A DNA stretch of 64,000 nt from Euzebya rosea (GTDB taxonomy: Bacteria > Actinomycetota > Nitriliruptoria > Euzebyales > Euzebyaceae). Below, one piece after another: positions 25,201 to 32,831 of this stretch. Both the position numbers and the translations under genes were made by a program. The stretch's first letter is position 1, and each line of letters begins with the position of its first letter. The DNA is taken from contig NZ_PGDQ01000003.1 in NCBI RefSeq assembly GCF_003073135.1, positions 1-64,000 of the forward strand, given 5' to 3'. The notes beneath the pieces were generated by a model. It had not been told where the DNA came from. It did no database searches and saw only the letters and a list, made by a program, of their open reading frames with translations.

Positions 25201-26522
25201 GCGACACCGATGGGGCCACGATCACCTTCGCCATCGAGGGAGTCGACACGGGCCCCGACGACAGCTCGCACGTCGTCCGCGCCCATCGCTACGACGGCGT
25301 GATCAGCCGCAGCGCCATCTTCAGCGTCGGGGCCGGGAGCGCCCTCGCGGGGCTGACGGTGACCGACCTGCCCGACGACGCCACCGACCTGTACCAGTCG
25401 ATGTCGTTCCTGCTCACCGACGACCTCGCCGAGGGCGACACGGTGACCATCGACCTGTCCGCGGCGGAAGCCGGCCTGGTCGCCTACGACGGCGCCCTCA
25501 CCGACTCCTACGCCTTCGGTGGTGCCGACCCCGGCACCCCGTCGCTGGTGACCGTCGACGGCGTGTCCGCCGTCCTCACCTGGACCGCCGGACCCGGCGG
25601 CCTGCCCTCGGGCTCGGAGGTGTACGTCAACGCCTACGGCCACCGGACCGATGCCGGCACCGACACCTACGACGTGCCGTTCACCCTCGGCGACGGCCGC
25701 ACCGCGAGCACCTCGTTCGCCGTGCGGCCCCAGGCCGGCTTCGACGCCATCTCGGCGACCTCCCTCGAGTCCGGCGCCAACGGACAGGCCCAGACGCTTC
25801 GGGCCGTGATCCGGGGTGCGCTCGGCCCGAACGAGAGCATCTCCATCTCCCTGTCCGGAGCGGAACGAGGTGGCGGCCGCTACGGCGGGGCGACCACACG
25901 GGTCACCTCTCCGGGCGGCGGCACCAGCTCGATGTTCGTCTGGGTGGGCGAGTACGCCGACGTGACCTACACCGCCCCGGAGGGCGGCCTGGCCGACGGC
26001 AGCGAGATCGTCATCGAGGTGGACGGGGTCAACACCGACGCCGTGGACGAGACCCACCTGACGGAGTGGTACCGCTACGACTCCGGCGGCTACGGCCGAG
26101 CGCTGTTCGACATCGGGGCCGGCAGCGACTTCGTCGGGGTCCCCTACCTGAGCGACCTCGGCGTCAACCAGTCCGACCAGTACCAGTTCGGCACCTTCGG
26201 CCTGGTGGCCCCGCTCGGACCGGGCGAGACCGTGACCTTCGACCTGTCGGCGGCGCAGGCGGCCGGCGTGGACTACTCCGCAGCGTTCGAGGACTACCTC
26301 TACCCGTCGGGAACCGTGGACGTGGAGGTGGTCGGTGCCGAGGCAACCCTGACCTACACCGCTGACCCCGAGGGGTTGGAGGCGGGCGAACCGGTGTACT
26401 TCGAGGTGTTCGGCATCTCCACCGACACCCGTACCGGGACCCATTCCGTCCCGGTCACCGCCCCCGCGGCCAGCACGACGATCACCTTCCAGGTCGTCCC
26501 CGGGCACGGGTTCGGCGGCTGA
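22233..26522 (+). CDS. Large exported CW_binding_2 protein with six ~130-residue repeats
   Basis: 1,429 residues from ATG 22233 (AGAAAGG upstream; GTG 22200 is an alternative). A signal peptide ends near residue 47 (LLVLGQML...VLAAP). An Ig-like region covers about 55-170. Three CW_binding_2 repeats lie at about 175-470 (AGPDRIATA, AGPDRFATA, AGPDRYSTS with ADALSAG, VVLGGTAA). A Gly-rich hinge (about 508) leads to a beta domain, then six tandem repeats of about 130 residues to the end. Their shared core, DLS-x-AE near 667, 800, 947 (degenerate), 1070, 1204 and 1333, is followed by a TYTA-GP-GL-xxG region. A cell-surface protein; the six repeats match no family I know. Confidence 0.88.
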   Translation: MRAARGSHVLAGGTRHHTSARRGLIAALAALLVLGQMLATSGGVLAAPRPGVVGTVAVDGLDGLVVDQAGAVELHLTADERTDHTTPLRAVVRITDESGRPLNDVGVSIDGVAVDVDGDGRVVLPTMDQPPLTVATHPELVDDAGLSLTLHLRAPDTATRFLTARLVESNEHAAEVVRRAGPDRIATAVAVSAGAFPGGADTVWVARADEFADALSAGPAAGLAGGPILLTAGDALPDATATELARLTPTRVVVLGGTAAVADPVLDQITAAVPGAEVVRVAGPDRFATAAAVATDTFTAPVPIVVVATGSSFADALSGGAAAGHHGGPLLLVDRDTVPEATAAALRALQPARIVVLGGTAAISDVVAGQLAAFAPGGVARHAGPDRYSTSAAVVAAMFDPADVDAVFVATGDGFPDALSGTPAAVRSGGPLMLVGHDTIPTPVAEQLDRLDVGTATVLGGPAAVGDGVAQHLGRIVRDIAPDPDRFRDAAVTPAMPFAARDAVDPGGPGGGGGGGAAPVVVDSPTPGAPLNLRPGDRFPVRFTTSTPGTYVIEYRAAGDSTWLPFPNGTATGSVGTGPQVVQLNAPLAQGVLDLRVTLLPATRAAGAGPAQRAGASSTSVVLPAVVTVALTFPPPLISALVEDVADQSQLIAVRPVGGLADGVRLDIDLSSAERGGADYPLDAEVTLLNGNGTATLVVVRDRTARIEYTAGPGDSVPAPGVSPLLTFRIDHITTANVHETHVGQFFRYDIMHGVQRVFAIGSGPSIASPTASDVAAGSGHTFQLLSFAMREPLAPYERVDIDLSEAEQTVIDYADAFVALQGDGGHGAAPNHGPPPPPPGSVFIDVDHDERAVVTFIAGPDGIPTVQPEGPTLTVFVGGIVVADTVATTPVDFVRLATGEVATTTFTTQRRDVVGLSASDLAAATPGQVQTITMTLDGDMEAGGGLQVELPRTSQVDYSDINAVVVDGNGTVFPYTYDGITVLAYDSAGDTDGATITFAIEGVDTGPDDSSHVVRAHRYDGVISRSAIFSVGAGSALAGLTVTDLPDDATDLYQSMSFLLTDDLAEGDTVTIDLSAAEAGLVAYDGALTDSYAFGGADPGTPSLVTVDGVSAVLTWTAGPGGLPSGSEVYVNAYGHRTDAGTDTYDVPFTLGDGRTASTSFAVRPQAGFDAISATSLESGANGQAQTLRAVIRGALGPNESISISLSGAERGGGRYGGATTRVTSPGGGTSSMFVWVGEYADVTYTAPEGGLADGSEIVIEVDGVNTDAVDETHLTEWYRYDSGGYGRALFDIGAGSDFVGVPYLSDLGVNQSDQYQFGTFGLVAPLGPGETVTFDLSAAQAAGVDYSAAFEDYLYPSGTVDVEVVGAEATLTYTADPEGLEAGEPVYFEVFGISTDTRTGTHSVPVTAPAASTTITFQVVPGHGFGG

Positions 26523-26557
26523 TCGACCCGACCGGCGACCCCCGCGCCGGTTGTCCA

Positions 26558-26588
26558 CAGGCGCCGCCGGGTTTTCCGGCGGCGCCTG
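26558..26588 (+). terminator. Terminator after the large surface protein
   Basis: CAGGCGCCGCCGG (26558-26570) pairs perfectly over 13 bp with CCGGCGGCGCCTG (26576-26588) around loop GTTTT. It ends 12 bases before the TACGGT box of yraN, insulating the two transcripts. Confidence 0.8.
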
Positions 26589-26600
26589 CTGGCGTCTTCC

Positions 26601-26606
26601 TACGGT
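26601..26606 (+). promoter_or_regulatory. -10 box of the yraN-comM-dprA operon
   Basis: TACGGT ends six bases before the yraN ATG at 26613, immediately after a terminator. Confidence 0.5.
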
Positions 26607-26612
26607 GCGGAC

Positions 26613-26978
26613 ATGCACGACCGACAGCAGCTCGGCGCCCATGGCGAGGCCCTCGCGGCCGACCACCTGCGTGCCGCCGGCCACGACATCCTCCACCGCA
26701 ACTGGCGCACCTCCGTCGAGGGGGTGCGCGGTGAGCTCGACCTCGTCACCCTCGACCGGGGCACGCTGGTCGTGGTCGAGGTCAAGACCCGCCGCAGCAC
26801 CCTCGCCGGCACGGCCAGCGAGGCGGTCGGCTGGCAGAAGCGGCGTCGCCTGCGGCGGCTGACCGGCCTGTACCTGGCCGAACATCCGCACCGTGGACCG
26901 GTCCGCGGTGACGTCGTGGCCCTCGACCTCGCCGACGACGGGCGCTGGGCCATCACCCACCACCGGGGTGCGTGGTGA
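26613..26978 (+). CDS. yraN: UPF0102 family protein YraN
   Basis: 121 residues. The nuclease-like core motif GELDLVTLDRGTLVVVEVKTRRS (about 43-64) has the E-D-ExK arrangement of the restriction-endonuclease fold seen in UPF0102. N-terminus QLGAHGEALAADHLRAAGHDIL is also typical. Role unconfirmed; conserved next to comM and dprA, suggesting a DNA-processing task. Overlaps comM by four bases. Confidence 0.93.
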   Translation: MHDRQQLGAHGEALAADHLRAAGHDILHRNWRTSVEGVRGELDLVTLDRGTLVVVEVKTRRSTLAGTASEAVGWQKRRRLRRLTGLYLAEHPHRGPVRGDVVALDLADDGRWAITHHRGAW

Positions 26979-28459
26979 GCATCGGCGTCGCCCGCTCCGT
27001 GGCACTGCTCGGGCTGCAGGCCACCCCGGTCACCGTCGAAGCGCACGTCGGCGTCGGGCTTCCCGGCCTGACGGTGCTCGGCGGCACGGGGCCGTCGTTC
27101 AGGCAGGCGGGGGACAGGGTGCGGGCTGCGTTGGGTGCGGTCGGGCACTCCGTCATCCAGCGCAAGGTCCTGATCAACCTCGCCCCCGCCGACGTCGACA
27201 AGCGCGGTGCCCGGTTCGACCTGGCGATGGTCGTGGCCGTCCTGCGAGCCCTCGGTGAGCTGCCCGCGGGGGACCAGGTGTTCGTGGGCGAGGTCGCCAT
27301 CGACGGTGGGGTGCGAGGGGTCCCCGGGGTGCTGCCGAGCATCCGCGGGCTCCACGACGTGGTGGTCCCGCTCGCCAACGTCCACGAGGCTGCCGTCGGC
27401 GGGGCGTCCGCGCCCGTCGGCGTCGCGTCGGTCGAGGAGCTGCTCGCGATCCTGAAGGGGGAGGTCGAGGTGCTCCGGCCACCGCTGCCACCGGCCGACC
27501 CGCTCGACCCACCGCCGGACATGGCCGATGTGGTCGGGCAGCCCGAGGCGCGCCGCGCGATCGAGGTCGCGGCTGCCGGCGGCCACCACGTGCTGCTGCT
27601 CGGCCCGCCCGGATCCGGCAAGTCGATGCTGGCCAAGCGGCTGCCCGGGCTGCTGCCGGACCTCGACCACGAGGCCGCGTTGACGGTGGCGGCGGTGCGA
27701 TCGGTCAGCGGCCGCGTCGGCGCGGTCGACCGACTCGACGTCCGTCCACCGTTCGCCGCCCCGCACCACTCCTCCTCCGCCGCTGCCCTGCTGGGTGGGG
27801 GCAGCGGCATCGCCCGGCCGGGCGCGGTCAGCCACGCCACCCACGGCGTGCTGTTCCTCGACGAGCTGTTCGAGTGGAAGCGCCACGTCCTCGACGGGCT
27901 GCGGGAGCCGCTGGAGGAGGGGAACGTCCGGATCGCGCGGGCGGCGGCCACCGTGACCTACCCTGCGCAGGTGCTGCTGGTCGGGGCCAGCAACCCGTGC
28001 CCGTGCGGGCCGGCCCGCACCGGCTGTCGCTGCCGTCCCGACCACGTCGAGCGGTACCGAGCCCGGCTGACCGGCCCGCTGGCCGACCGCTTCGACCTGG
28101 CCCCGCTGGTGGAGGAGGTCCCGGCCGACGCCCTGGCCAGCGGCGCCCGCGGCGAACCGACCGAGGCGGTCCGCGGACGGGTGGCCCGGGCGCGGCAACG
28201 TGCGCTGGACCGGTTCGGGGTCCTCAACGCCCGTGCCGCTGCTGGCGTCGTGCGAGACACGATGTCCCGCGACGCGTTGCGTGTGCTGGTCGACGCGGCC
28301 CGACGCGGTCGACTCAGCGCCCGCGGGTTCGACCGGGCGATGCGCGTCGCCCGAACCTGCGCCGACCTGGCCGGCAGCGACGTGGTCGGCCCCGACGACG
28401 CCCTCGAGGCGGTGGCCCATCGCGGGCGGCTGGACCGGGTGTGGGAGGTGGCGGCATGA
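26975..28459 (+). CDS. comM: YifB/ComM family Mg-chelatase-like AAA ATPase
   Basis: 494 residues. An N-terminal ChlI-like domain (about 10-150, EAHVGVGLPGLTVLGG) precedes the AAA core with Walker A GPPGSGKSMLAKRLPGLLP (about 209-227) and Walker B VLFLDELFEW (about 291-300). The C-terminal Mg-chelatase-like domain holds the CxCGxxxxxxxCxC zinc-like cluster CPCGPARTGCRC. ComM is a helicase that promotes branch migration during natural transformation. GTG 26975 gives the usual 4-base overlap; GTG 26972 also possible. Next gene is dprA. Confidence 0.95.
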   Translation: MSIGVARSVALLGLQATPVTVEAHVGVGLPGLTVLGGTGPSFRQAGDRVRAALGAVGHSVIQRKVLINLAPADVDKRGARFDLAMVVAVLRALGELPAGDQVFVGEVAIDGGVRGVPGVLPSIRGLHDVVVPLANVHEAAVGGASAPVGVASVEELLAILKGEVEVLRPPLPPADPLDPPPDMADVVGQPEARRAIEVAAAGGHHVLLLGPPGSGKSMLAKRLPGLLPDLDHEAALTVAAVRSVSGRVGAVDRLDVRPPFAAPHHSSSAAALLGGGSGIARPGAVSHATHGVLFLDELFEWKRHVLDGLREPLEEGNVRIARAAATVTYPAQVLLVGASNPCPCGPARTGCRCRPDHVERYRARLTGPLADRFDLAPLVEEVPADALASGARGEPTEAVRGRVARARQRALDRFGVLNARAAAGVVRDTMSRDALRVLVDAARRGRLSARGFDRAMRVARTCADLAGSDVVGPDDALEAVAHRGRLDRVWEVAA

Positions 28460-29589
28460 ACGCCGAGCTCCCACCGGAGGCCCTGCAGGACGCGGTGGCC
28501 CGCCTGATCGCGCTGGGGTGCAGCCCGGAGGACCTGGGGCGGGCACGGACGGCGTGCGGCCCCCAGGCCAGCCCGTCGGCGGTCGTCGCAGTCCTCCAGC
28601 GACGGGCAGGTCACCGCCAGGACCGGCTGCCCGGCCTGTCCCACGGCCCCGGTGGGACCGGCCGGACCTCGGGGGTCCGCCCGGACGGTGTGGTCGACGA
28701 GCTGCTGGTGCACGGTGGACGGCCCGGGATGCCCGAGCGGCTGGCCGCGGCATGGGAGGAGGGCGGCCCGCTGTGGGTGCACCGCAGACGTATCGGGCCC
28801 GGGACGGCACCCCGGCGGACGGTCGGCATCGTCGGGACGCGACGGCCGACCCTCGACGGGGCCGAGCTGGCCCGCACCCTGGCGGCGGGCCTCGCCGAGG
28901 CGGGAATCGAGGTCGTCTCCGGGTTCGCCAGGGGCATCGACCAGGCGGCCCACCGGGGCGCGCTGTCGGTACCGGGGGGCTCGACCACCGCCGTGCTCGG
29001 CACCGGCATGGACGTCGACTACCCCGCGCGGTCCGGCGAGCTGCGCCTCGCCATCATGGCCAGCGGTGGGCTGATCAGCGAGTACGCCCACGACCGTGGT
29101 GTGCGGCATCCCACGCAGTTCATCGCCCGCAACCGGATCCTCGCCGGGCTGTCGGACGCGATCGTCGTCATCGAGGCCGGACAGCGGTCCGGCGCGCTGA
29201 GCACCGCCCGGTGGGCCGCCGACTTCGGCCGCGACGTCATGGTCGTGCCGGCCAGCCCGTCCACGCCGTCGGCGGCCGGGGCGCTGGCGCTGCTCCGCGA
29301 CGGGGCCGTCCCCGTCCGCCACGCCGCCGACGTGCTCGACGTGCTGGGTGATCCGGTCGGTTCGGTGGACGACGAACCGGTCGGTGCGGCCATCGGGGTG
29401 GCGGCACGCGGCCTCGGGTGCGACGCCGAGCTGCTGGCCGACCGGCTCGGCCCGGTCCCCGCGAGCGTGTCGGCGTTGTCGGGGGCCACCGGGCTCCCCG
29501 TGCGGCAGGTCCTCGTCGCCGTCGCCCGGCTGGAGGAGGCCGGGCTGGTGCGCCAGGTTCCCGCGGGGGTGGTCGCGGTGCGACGCTGA
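28456..29589 (+). CDS. dprA: DNA-processing protein DprA
   Basis: 377 residues from ATG 28456, which overlaps the comM stop (ATGA). The Rossmann-like domain runs from about 115 to 290: VGIVGTRRPT, then SGFARGIDQAAHRGAL, then TTAVLGTGMDVDYPA and FIARNRILAGLSDAIVVIEAGQRSGALSTAR. A C-terminal winged helix (about 315-375, LSGATGLPVRQVLVAVARLEEAGLV) completes the standard form. DprA loads RecA on incoming single-stranded DNA. With yraN and comM this suggests a competence-related operon. Confidence 0.95.
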   Translation: MNAELPPEALQDAVARLIALGCSPEDLGRARTACGPQASPSAVVAVLQRRAGHRQDRLPGLSHGPGGTGRTSGVRPDGVVDELLVHGGRPGMPERLAAAWEEGGPLWVHRRRIGPGTAPRRTVGIVGTRRPTLDGAELARTLAAGLAEAGIEVVSGFARGIDQAAHRGALSVPGGSTTAVLGTGMDVDYPARSGELRLAIMASGGLISEYAHDRGVRHPTQFIARNRILAGLSDAIVVIEAGQRSGALSTARWAADFGRDVMVVPASPSTPSAAGALALLRDGAVPVRHAADVLDVLGDPVGSVDDEPVGAAIGVAARGLGCDAELLADRLGPVPASVSALSGATGLPVRQVLVAVARLEEAGLVRQVPAGVVAVRR

Positions 29590-29620
29590 TCGTTGGCTCC
29601 GCCCTGCGCCTGCGCGGTCA

Positions 29621-29675
29621 TGGGCGGTGCTCTGTCGTGGGCGGTGCTCTGGGTGCCCGGCCGTGGGCGGTGCTT
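29621..29675 (+). repeat. Three direct repeats upstream of xerC
   Basis: TGGGCGGTGCT occurs at 29621, 29638 and 29664 in the 119-bp gap between dprA and xerC, spaced 17 and 26 bp. The first two copies share TGGGCGGTGCTCTG. Possible binding sites or a small slipped repeat. Confidence 0.45.
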
Positions 29676-29708
29676 GGACAACGTCTGGCGAACGGGCAGG
29701 CTGGCGAG

Positions 29709-30650
29709 GTGAGCGATGACCCGCTTCCCCGCGCATGGGTCGCCGCGCTGGACGAGTTCCGGCGCCACCTCGCCATGGAACGAGGGCTGTCGGACAACAC
29801 CGTCGAGGCCTACCTGCGCGATGTCGGCCAGCTGGCGGAGTGGTGCGCCGACTTCGGCATCGTCGACCCCGACGAGGTCACCCTGCAGGTGCTGCGCCGG
29901 TTCGTCGCCGACGGCCGCCGACGCGGGCTCGCCCGGTCGTCCATCGCGCGCAAGCGGGCGTCGCTGCGGGCCTTCTTCGGGCTGCTCGTCAAGCGGGGAA
30001 GGGTGACCAGCGACCCGGCTGCGCTGCTGGACACCCCCAAGCTGGACAAGTCGTTGCCGAAGGTGCTGCGTCGTGACCAGGTCGACGCCCTGCTGCGGCA
30101 GCCCCCGGCCGACGACCCGGTCGGCCTTCGCGACCGGGCGATCCTCGAGCTGCTGTACGCCAGCGGCGCCCGGGTCAGCGAGCTCGTCGACCTCGACGCC
30201 GACCGGCTCGACCTGGTCCGAGCCCGCACCACCCTCCACGGCAAGGGCGACAAGCAACGGCTCGTCCCGCTCGGTGCCCCGTCGATCGCGGCGGTACAGG
30301 CCTGGCTCGATCGTGGCCGGCCCCACCTGCCGCGTCGGCCCGTCGGTGTCTCGGGCGGTCCCGATGACGGGCACGCCGAGGCGGTCTTCCTCGCCCGGCG
30401 AGGGGGACGGATCAGCCGCGACGAGGTCTACCGGATGGTCCGTGCCCACGGGATGGCCGCCGGGATCGGGCACGTCACCCCCCACCTGCTGCGCCACAGC
30501 TTCGCCACCCACCTGCTCGAGGGCGGCGCCGACCTGCGCAGCGTCCAGGAGCTGCTGGGCCACGTCGCGCTGGCCACCACGCAGACCTACACCCACGTCT
30601 CCCGTGCACACCTGCGCTCGGTCTACACTCAGGCACACCCGCGGGCGTGA
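29709..30650 (+). CDS. xerC: Tyrosine recombinase XerC
   Basis: 313 residues from GTG 29709 (GAGG upstream), a normal XerC length; a longer open frame exists upstream but lacks similarity. SAM-like N-terminal domain about 10-95. Catalytic domain: Arg in YASGARVSELVDLD, Lys in LHGKGDKQRLVPLG, HLLRHSFATHLLEGGADLRSVQELLGH with the H-x-x-R and the second His, and the nucleophile Tyr in TQTYTHVS. Resolves chromosome dimers at dif with XerD. Often located before whiG/rpsB in actinobacteria, as here. Confidence 0.95.
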   Translation: MSDDPLPRAWVAALDEFRRHLAMERGLSDNTVEAYLRDVGQLAEWCADFGIVDPDEVTLQVLRRFVADGRRRGLARSSIARKRASLRAFFGLLVKRGRVTSDPAALLDTPKLDKSLPKVLRRDQVDALLRQPPADDPVGLRDRAILELLYASGARVSELVDLDADRLDLVRARTTLHGKGDKQRLVPLGAPSIAAVQAWLDRGRPHLPRRPVGVSGGPDDGHAEAVFLARRGGRISRDEVYRMVRAHGMAAGIGHVTPHLLRHSFATHLLEGGADLRSVQELLGHVALATTQTYTHVSRAHLRSVYTQAHPRA

Positions 30651-30742
30651 GACAGGGGATGGGTCGGCCCGCCAAGACCCGACGGTCCGTGTCATCTCCC
30701 ACCACCGTCGCGACCTACCACCAGCTTGGCGGTCGATACCCG

Positions 30743-30748
30743 TAGACT
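30743..30748 (+). promoter_or_regulatory. -10 box of the whiG-like sigma gene
   Basis: TAGACT ends eight bases before GTG 30757, fixing the start against a longer upstream open frame. Confidence 0.5.
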
Positions 30749-30756
30749 CCGAAGAA

Positions 30757-31569
30757 GTGACCTCCACGGCACCGACTGACACGACCACGCCCACGTCCTC
30801 CATGGACCCGGGCGTGGTCGACCTGTGGACGCGGTTCAAGGACGACGCCGACCCCGACGCCCGCGAACGGCTGATCCTGCAGTACTCGCCGCTGGTGAAG
30901 TACGTCGCCGGCCGTGTGTCGGTCGGCCTTCCCAGCTCCGTCGAGCACGGCGACCTGGTCAGCTACGGCATGTTCGGCCTGATCGACGCGCTGGAGAAGT
31001 TCGACCTCTCCAAGGGCTTCAAGTTCGAGACCTACGCGATCACCCGGATCAAGGGCGCGATCATCGACGAGCTGCGGTCCATCGACTGGATCCCTCGCAG
31101 CGTCCGCACCAAGGCCAAGCGGGTCGAGAAGGCCCTGCGCGAGCTCGAGGCCAAGCTGGACCGCACCCCGACGGAGGAGGAGCTCGCCGAGGAGCTCGAG
31201 ATGTCGGTGGCCGACCTCCGCCAGGTGCTCACCCAAGTGTCGCTGACCTCCATCGCCGCCCTCGACGAGAGCATCCAGGGGGAGGAGGGGGACCGCCAGT
31301 CGTTGGTCGACACGCTCGCCGACGATGACGCCCCCGACCCGCAGGCTGCACTCGAGGACGCCGAGATCAGGCGCCTGCTCGCCGAGACGATCAACCGGAT
31401 GACGGACCGCGAGAAGACCGTGATCGTGCTGTACTACTTCGAGGGCATGACCCTCTCCCAGATCGGCGAGGTGCTCGGCGTGACCGAATCGCGGGTCTGC
31501 CAGATGCACACCAAGGCCGTCCTCGGCCTGCGCACCCGCATGGCCGCCCGCACGCGCTGGACGCGGTGA
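30757..31569 (+). CDS. whiG: FliA/WhiG-family RNA polymerase sigma factor
   Basis: 270 residues. Sigma region 2 covers about 35-105 (YSPLVKYVAGRVSVGLPSSVEHGDLVSYGMFGLIDALEKF... then YAITRIKGAIIDELRSIDWIPRSVR). Region 3 is near 110-165 and region 4 at about 205-255 (LYYFEGMTLSQIGEVLGVTESRVCQMHTKAV). The GLPS.V...DL pattern is that of the FliA/WhiG group. In Streptomyces WhiG commits aerial hyphae to sporulation; in flagellated relatives FliA drives late flagellar genes. Which applies here is not known. No anti-sigma gene adjoins it. Confidence 0.9.
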   Translation: MTSTAPTDTTTPTSSMDPGVVDLWTRFKDDADPDARERLILQYSPLVKYVAGRVSVGLPSSVEHGDLVSYGMFGLIDALEKFDLSKGFKFETYAITRIKGAIIDELRSIDWIPRSVRTKAKRVEKALRELEAKLDRTPTEEELAEELEMSVADLRQVLTQVSLTSIAALDESIQGEEGDRQSLVDTLADDDAPDPQAALEDAEIRRLLAETINRMTDREKTVIVLYYFEGMTLSQIGEVLGVTESRVCQMHTKAVLGLRTRMAARTRWTR

Positions 31570-31658
31570 CCGGCTGGACGCGCTGACGCGCTGATCGCCC
31601 CGGCGAGGTTGTCCACAGGTGGGCGTCGATGCGTCGCCCGCGTCGAGCCGTAGCTGCC

Positions 31659-31664
31659 TAGCGT
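31659..31664 (+). promoter_or_regulatory. -10 box of the M23-like gene
   Basis: TAGCGT ends seven bases before ATG 31672. GTG 31663 would lie inside the box, so ATG 31672 is preferred. Confidence 0.5.
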
Positions 31665-31671
31665 GCCGGTC

Positions 31672-32277
31672 ATGGTCGTTCGTCCGGGAGCCGTCCCCCT
31701 CCTCCTGCTGGTGGTCCTGGGTGTGCTCGCCGGCCCGAGGGCGACCGTGGCCGCCGGCCCGATCAGCGCGTCCACACCTCCCCTCCCGGCCAGCGGGCAC
31801 GTGCCGCTGGTGCAGGTCACCGCCTCGGGCGCCGTCCGTCCTGTCGTCGGCGCGGTCGTCCGACCCTTCGACCCGCCCGAGAACCCCTACGGCGCCGGTC
31901 ACCGAGGTGTCGACCTGGCGGCCACTCCCGGCGAACACGTTCGCGCGGCCCTTCCGGGCACCGTGGCGTTCGCCGGTCCGGTCGCGGGACGCGGGTGGGT
32001 CACCGTCGACCACGGTGGGGGACTGCGAACCACGTACGGCGACGTCGTCCCGTCGGTGGGGGTCGATGACGAGGTACGTGCCGGCGACGTGATCGGCCAG
32101 CTCGCCGACGGCGCCCGCCACCTGGACTGGGGCGCCCGGCTGGCGCGGATCGGCGGAGGGACCGAGGGGCCGGGCGACCCCGGCGACTACATCGACCCGC
32201 TCTCCCTGCTCGAACGCTGGCGCCCCCGCCTCACCTCTCCCGCGCGCGTCCCCCGCGGCGAGGCCGTCGAGCGCTGA
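31672..32277 (+). CDS. Exported M23 (LytM-like) peptidase-fold protein
   Basis: 201 residues. Signal peptide 1-28 ([19 protein letters not shown]). The LytM fold follows at about 58-190: H77 and D81 in GHRGVDLAA match two zinc ligands, but the usual third-ligand motif HxH reads H150-L-D152. The YxHL-type block is YGDVV. So the metal site is altered; it may be a regulatory, inactive family member or bind zinc with Asp. Gene order whiG-M23-rpsB is common in actinobacteria. The C-terminal codons and stop are part of a 61-bp duplication. Confidence 0.85.
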   Translation: MVVRPGAVPLLLLVVLGVLAGPRATVAAGPISASTPPLPASGHVPLVQVTASGAVRPVVGAVVRPFDPPENPYGAGHRGVDLAATPGEHVRAALPGTVAFAGPVAGRGWVTVDHGGGLRTTYGDVVPSVGVDDEVRAGDVIGQLADGARHLDWGARLARIGGGTEGPGDPGDYIDPLSLLERWRPRLTSPARVPRGEAVER

Positions 32278-32362
32278 CCCGACCCGTCCGCCCCAGGCGG
32301 TCCCGCGCGCCCCCCGCGGCGAGGCCGTCGAGCGCTGACCGCCCCCGTCCGCCCCAGGCGGT
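32241..32362 (+). repeat. 61-bp tandem duplication spanning the M23 gene end
   Basis: The last ~12 codons, the stop, and 25 bp downstream (32241-32301) are repeated almost exactly at 32302-32362. Each copy ends with CCGCC-CCA-GGCGG, a short hairpin, so two weak terminators stand in tandem. Few mismatches suggest a recent duplication. Confidence 0.75.
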
Positions 32363-32407
32363 CTCGCGTGTCCTCCATGGCGTCAGCGGACCGGCGCGGT
32401 CCCGGCC

Positions 32408-32509
32408 GTCTCGTGCACCTCAGCCGCCATGCCGGCCGAGCTGCACAGTTGCTCGTGCGTCTCGTGCACCTTCATCGACCCGTCGGCCGAGGTGCACAAC
32501 TCGAGTTCC
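32408..32509. repeat. 51-bp imperfect tandem repeat before rpsB
   Basis: Two units, 32408-32458 and 32459-32509, share GTCTCGTGCACCT at their starts and GGCCGAG[C/G]TGCACA near their ends, with a diverged middle. The period is divisible by three; read on the minus strand it gives 17-residue units ending VHET. No convincing gene contains it. Confidence 0.55.
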
Positions 32510-32597
32510 CGGCCCGGCCGCCCCGAGTCCGGTGTGCCAGCCGCTCCGGAGGGCCCCTGACCGATCGTCCCGGATGGCCACCGCCCGACATCGCGTG

Positions 32598-32831
32598 TAC
32601 CATTCGGCGCCCGTCCGGGCCGGCACGTCGTCGTGCGCACGCATCGGACGGTTCAGGCTGCTCGCGGGCCATGTCGGCGATGCAGACCACCACATCACAC
32701 AGCGCGCGGCCGGGCCAGCGGTCCACCACATGGTGGAGGCCCGACCGGCGAGCGACGTCACCCCCGAGCGGGGCACCGTCGACCGTCAGGTACGCGCGCG
32801 AGGTCCAACCGCGAACACAAAGGAACAGATC
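32598..32831 (+). promoter_or_regulatory. rpsB promoter and long leader
   Basis: TACCAT (32598-32603) preceded by TG is a candidate extended -10, giving a leader of about 225 nt. It contains TCCACCA/TGGTGGA (32722-32728 with 32731-32737) inside an outer GGGCC/GGCCC pairing. AAGGAACAG is the ribosome site. rpsB leaders bind S2 in other bacteria; here that is inference. The remainder of 32363-32597 is the repeat region above and otherwise blank. Confidence 0.35.

Noticed and set aside
22092-27005. Minus-strand open frame of about 1,640 codons opposite the large surface protein
   Set aside because: Produced by GC-rich codon bias; composition is His/Val/Gly/Asp-rich without motifs, and the plus-strand protein has a signal peptide and recognisable domains.
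32383-32640. Minus-strand 85-codon ORF containing two 17-residue repeats ending VHET
   Set aside because: The peptide repeat follows from the 51-bp DNA repeat; no promoter, ribosome site or similarity supports a gene.
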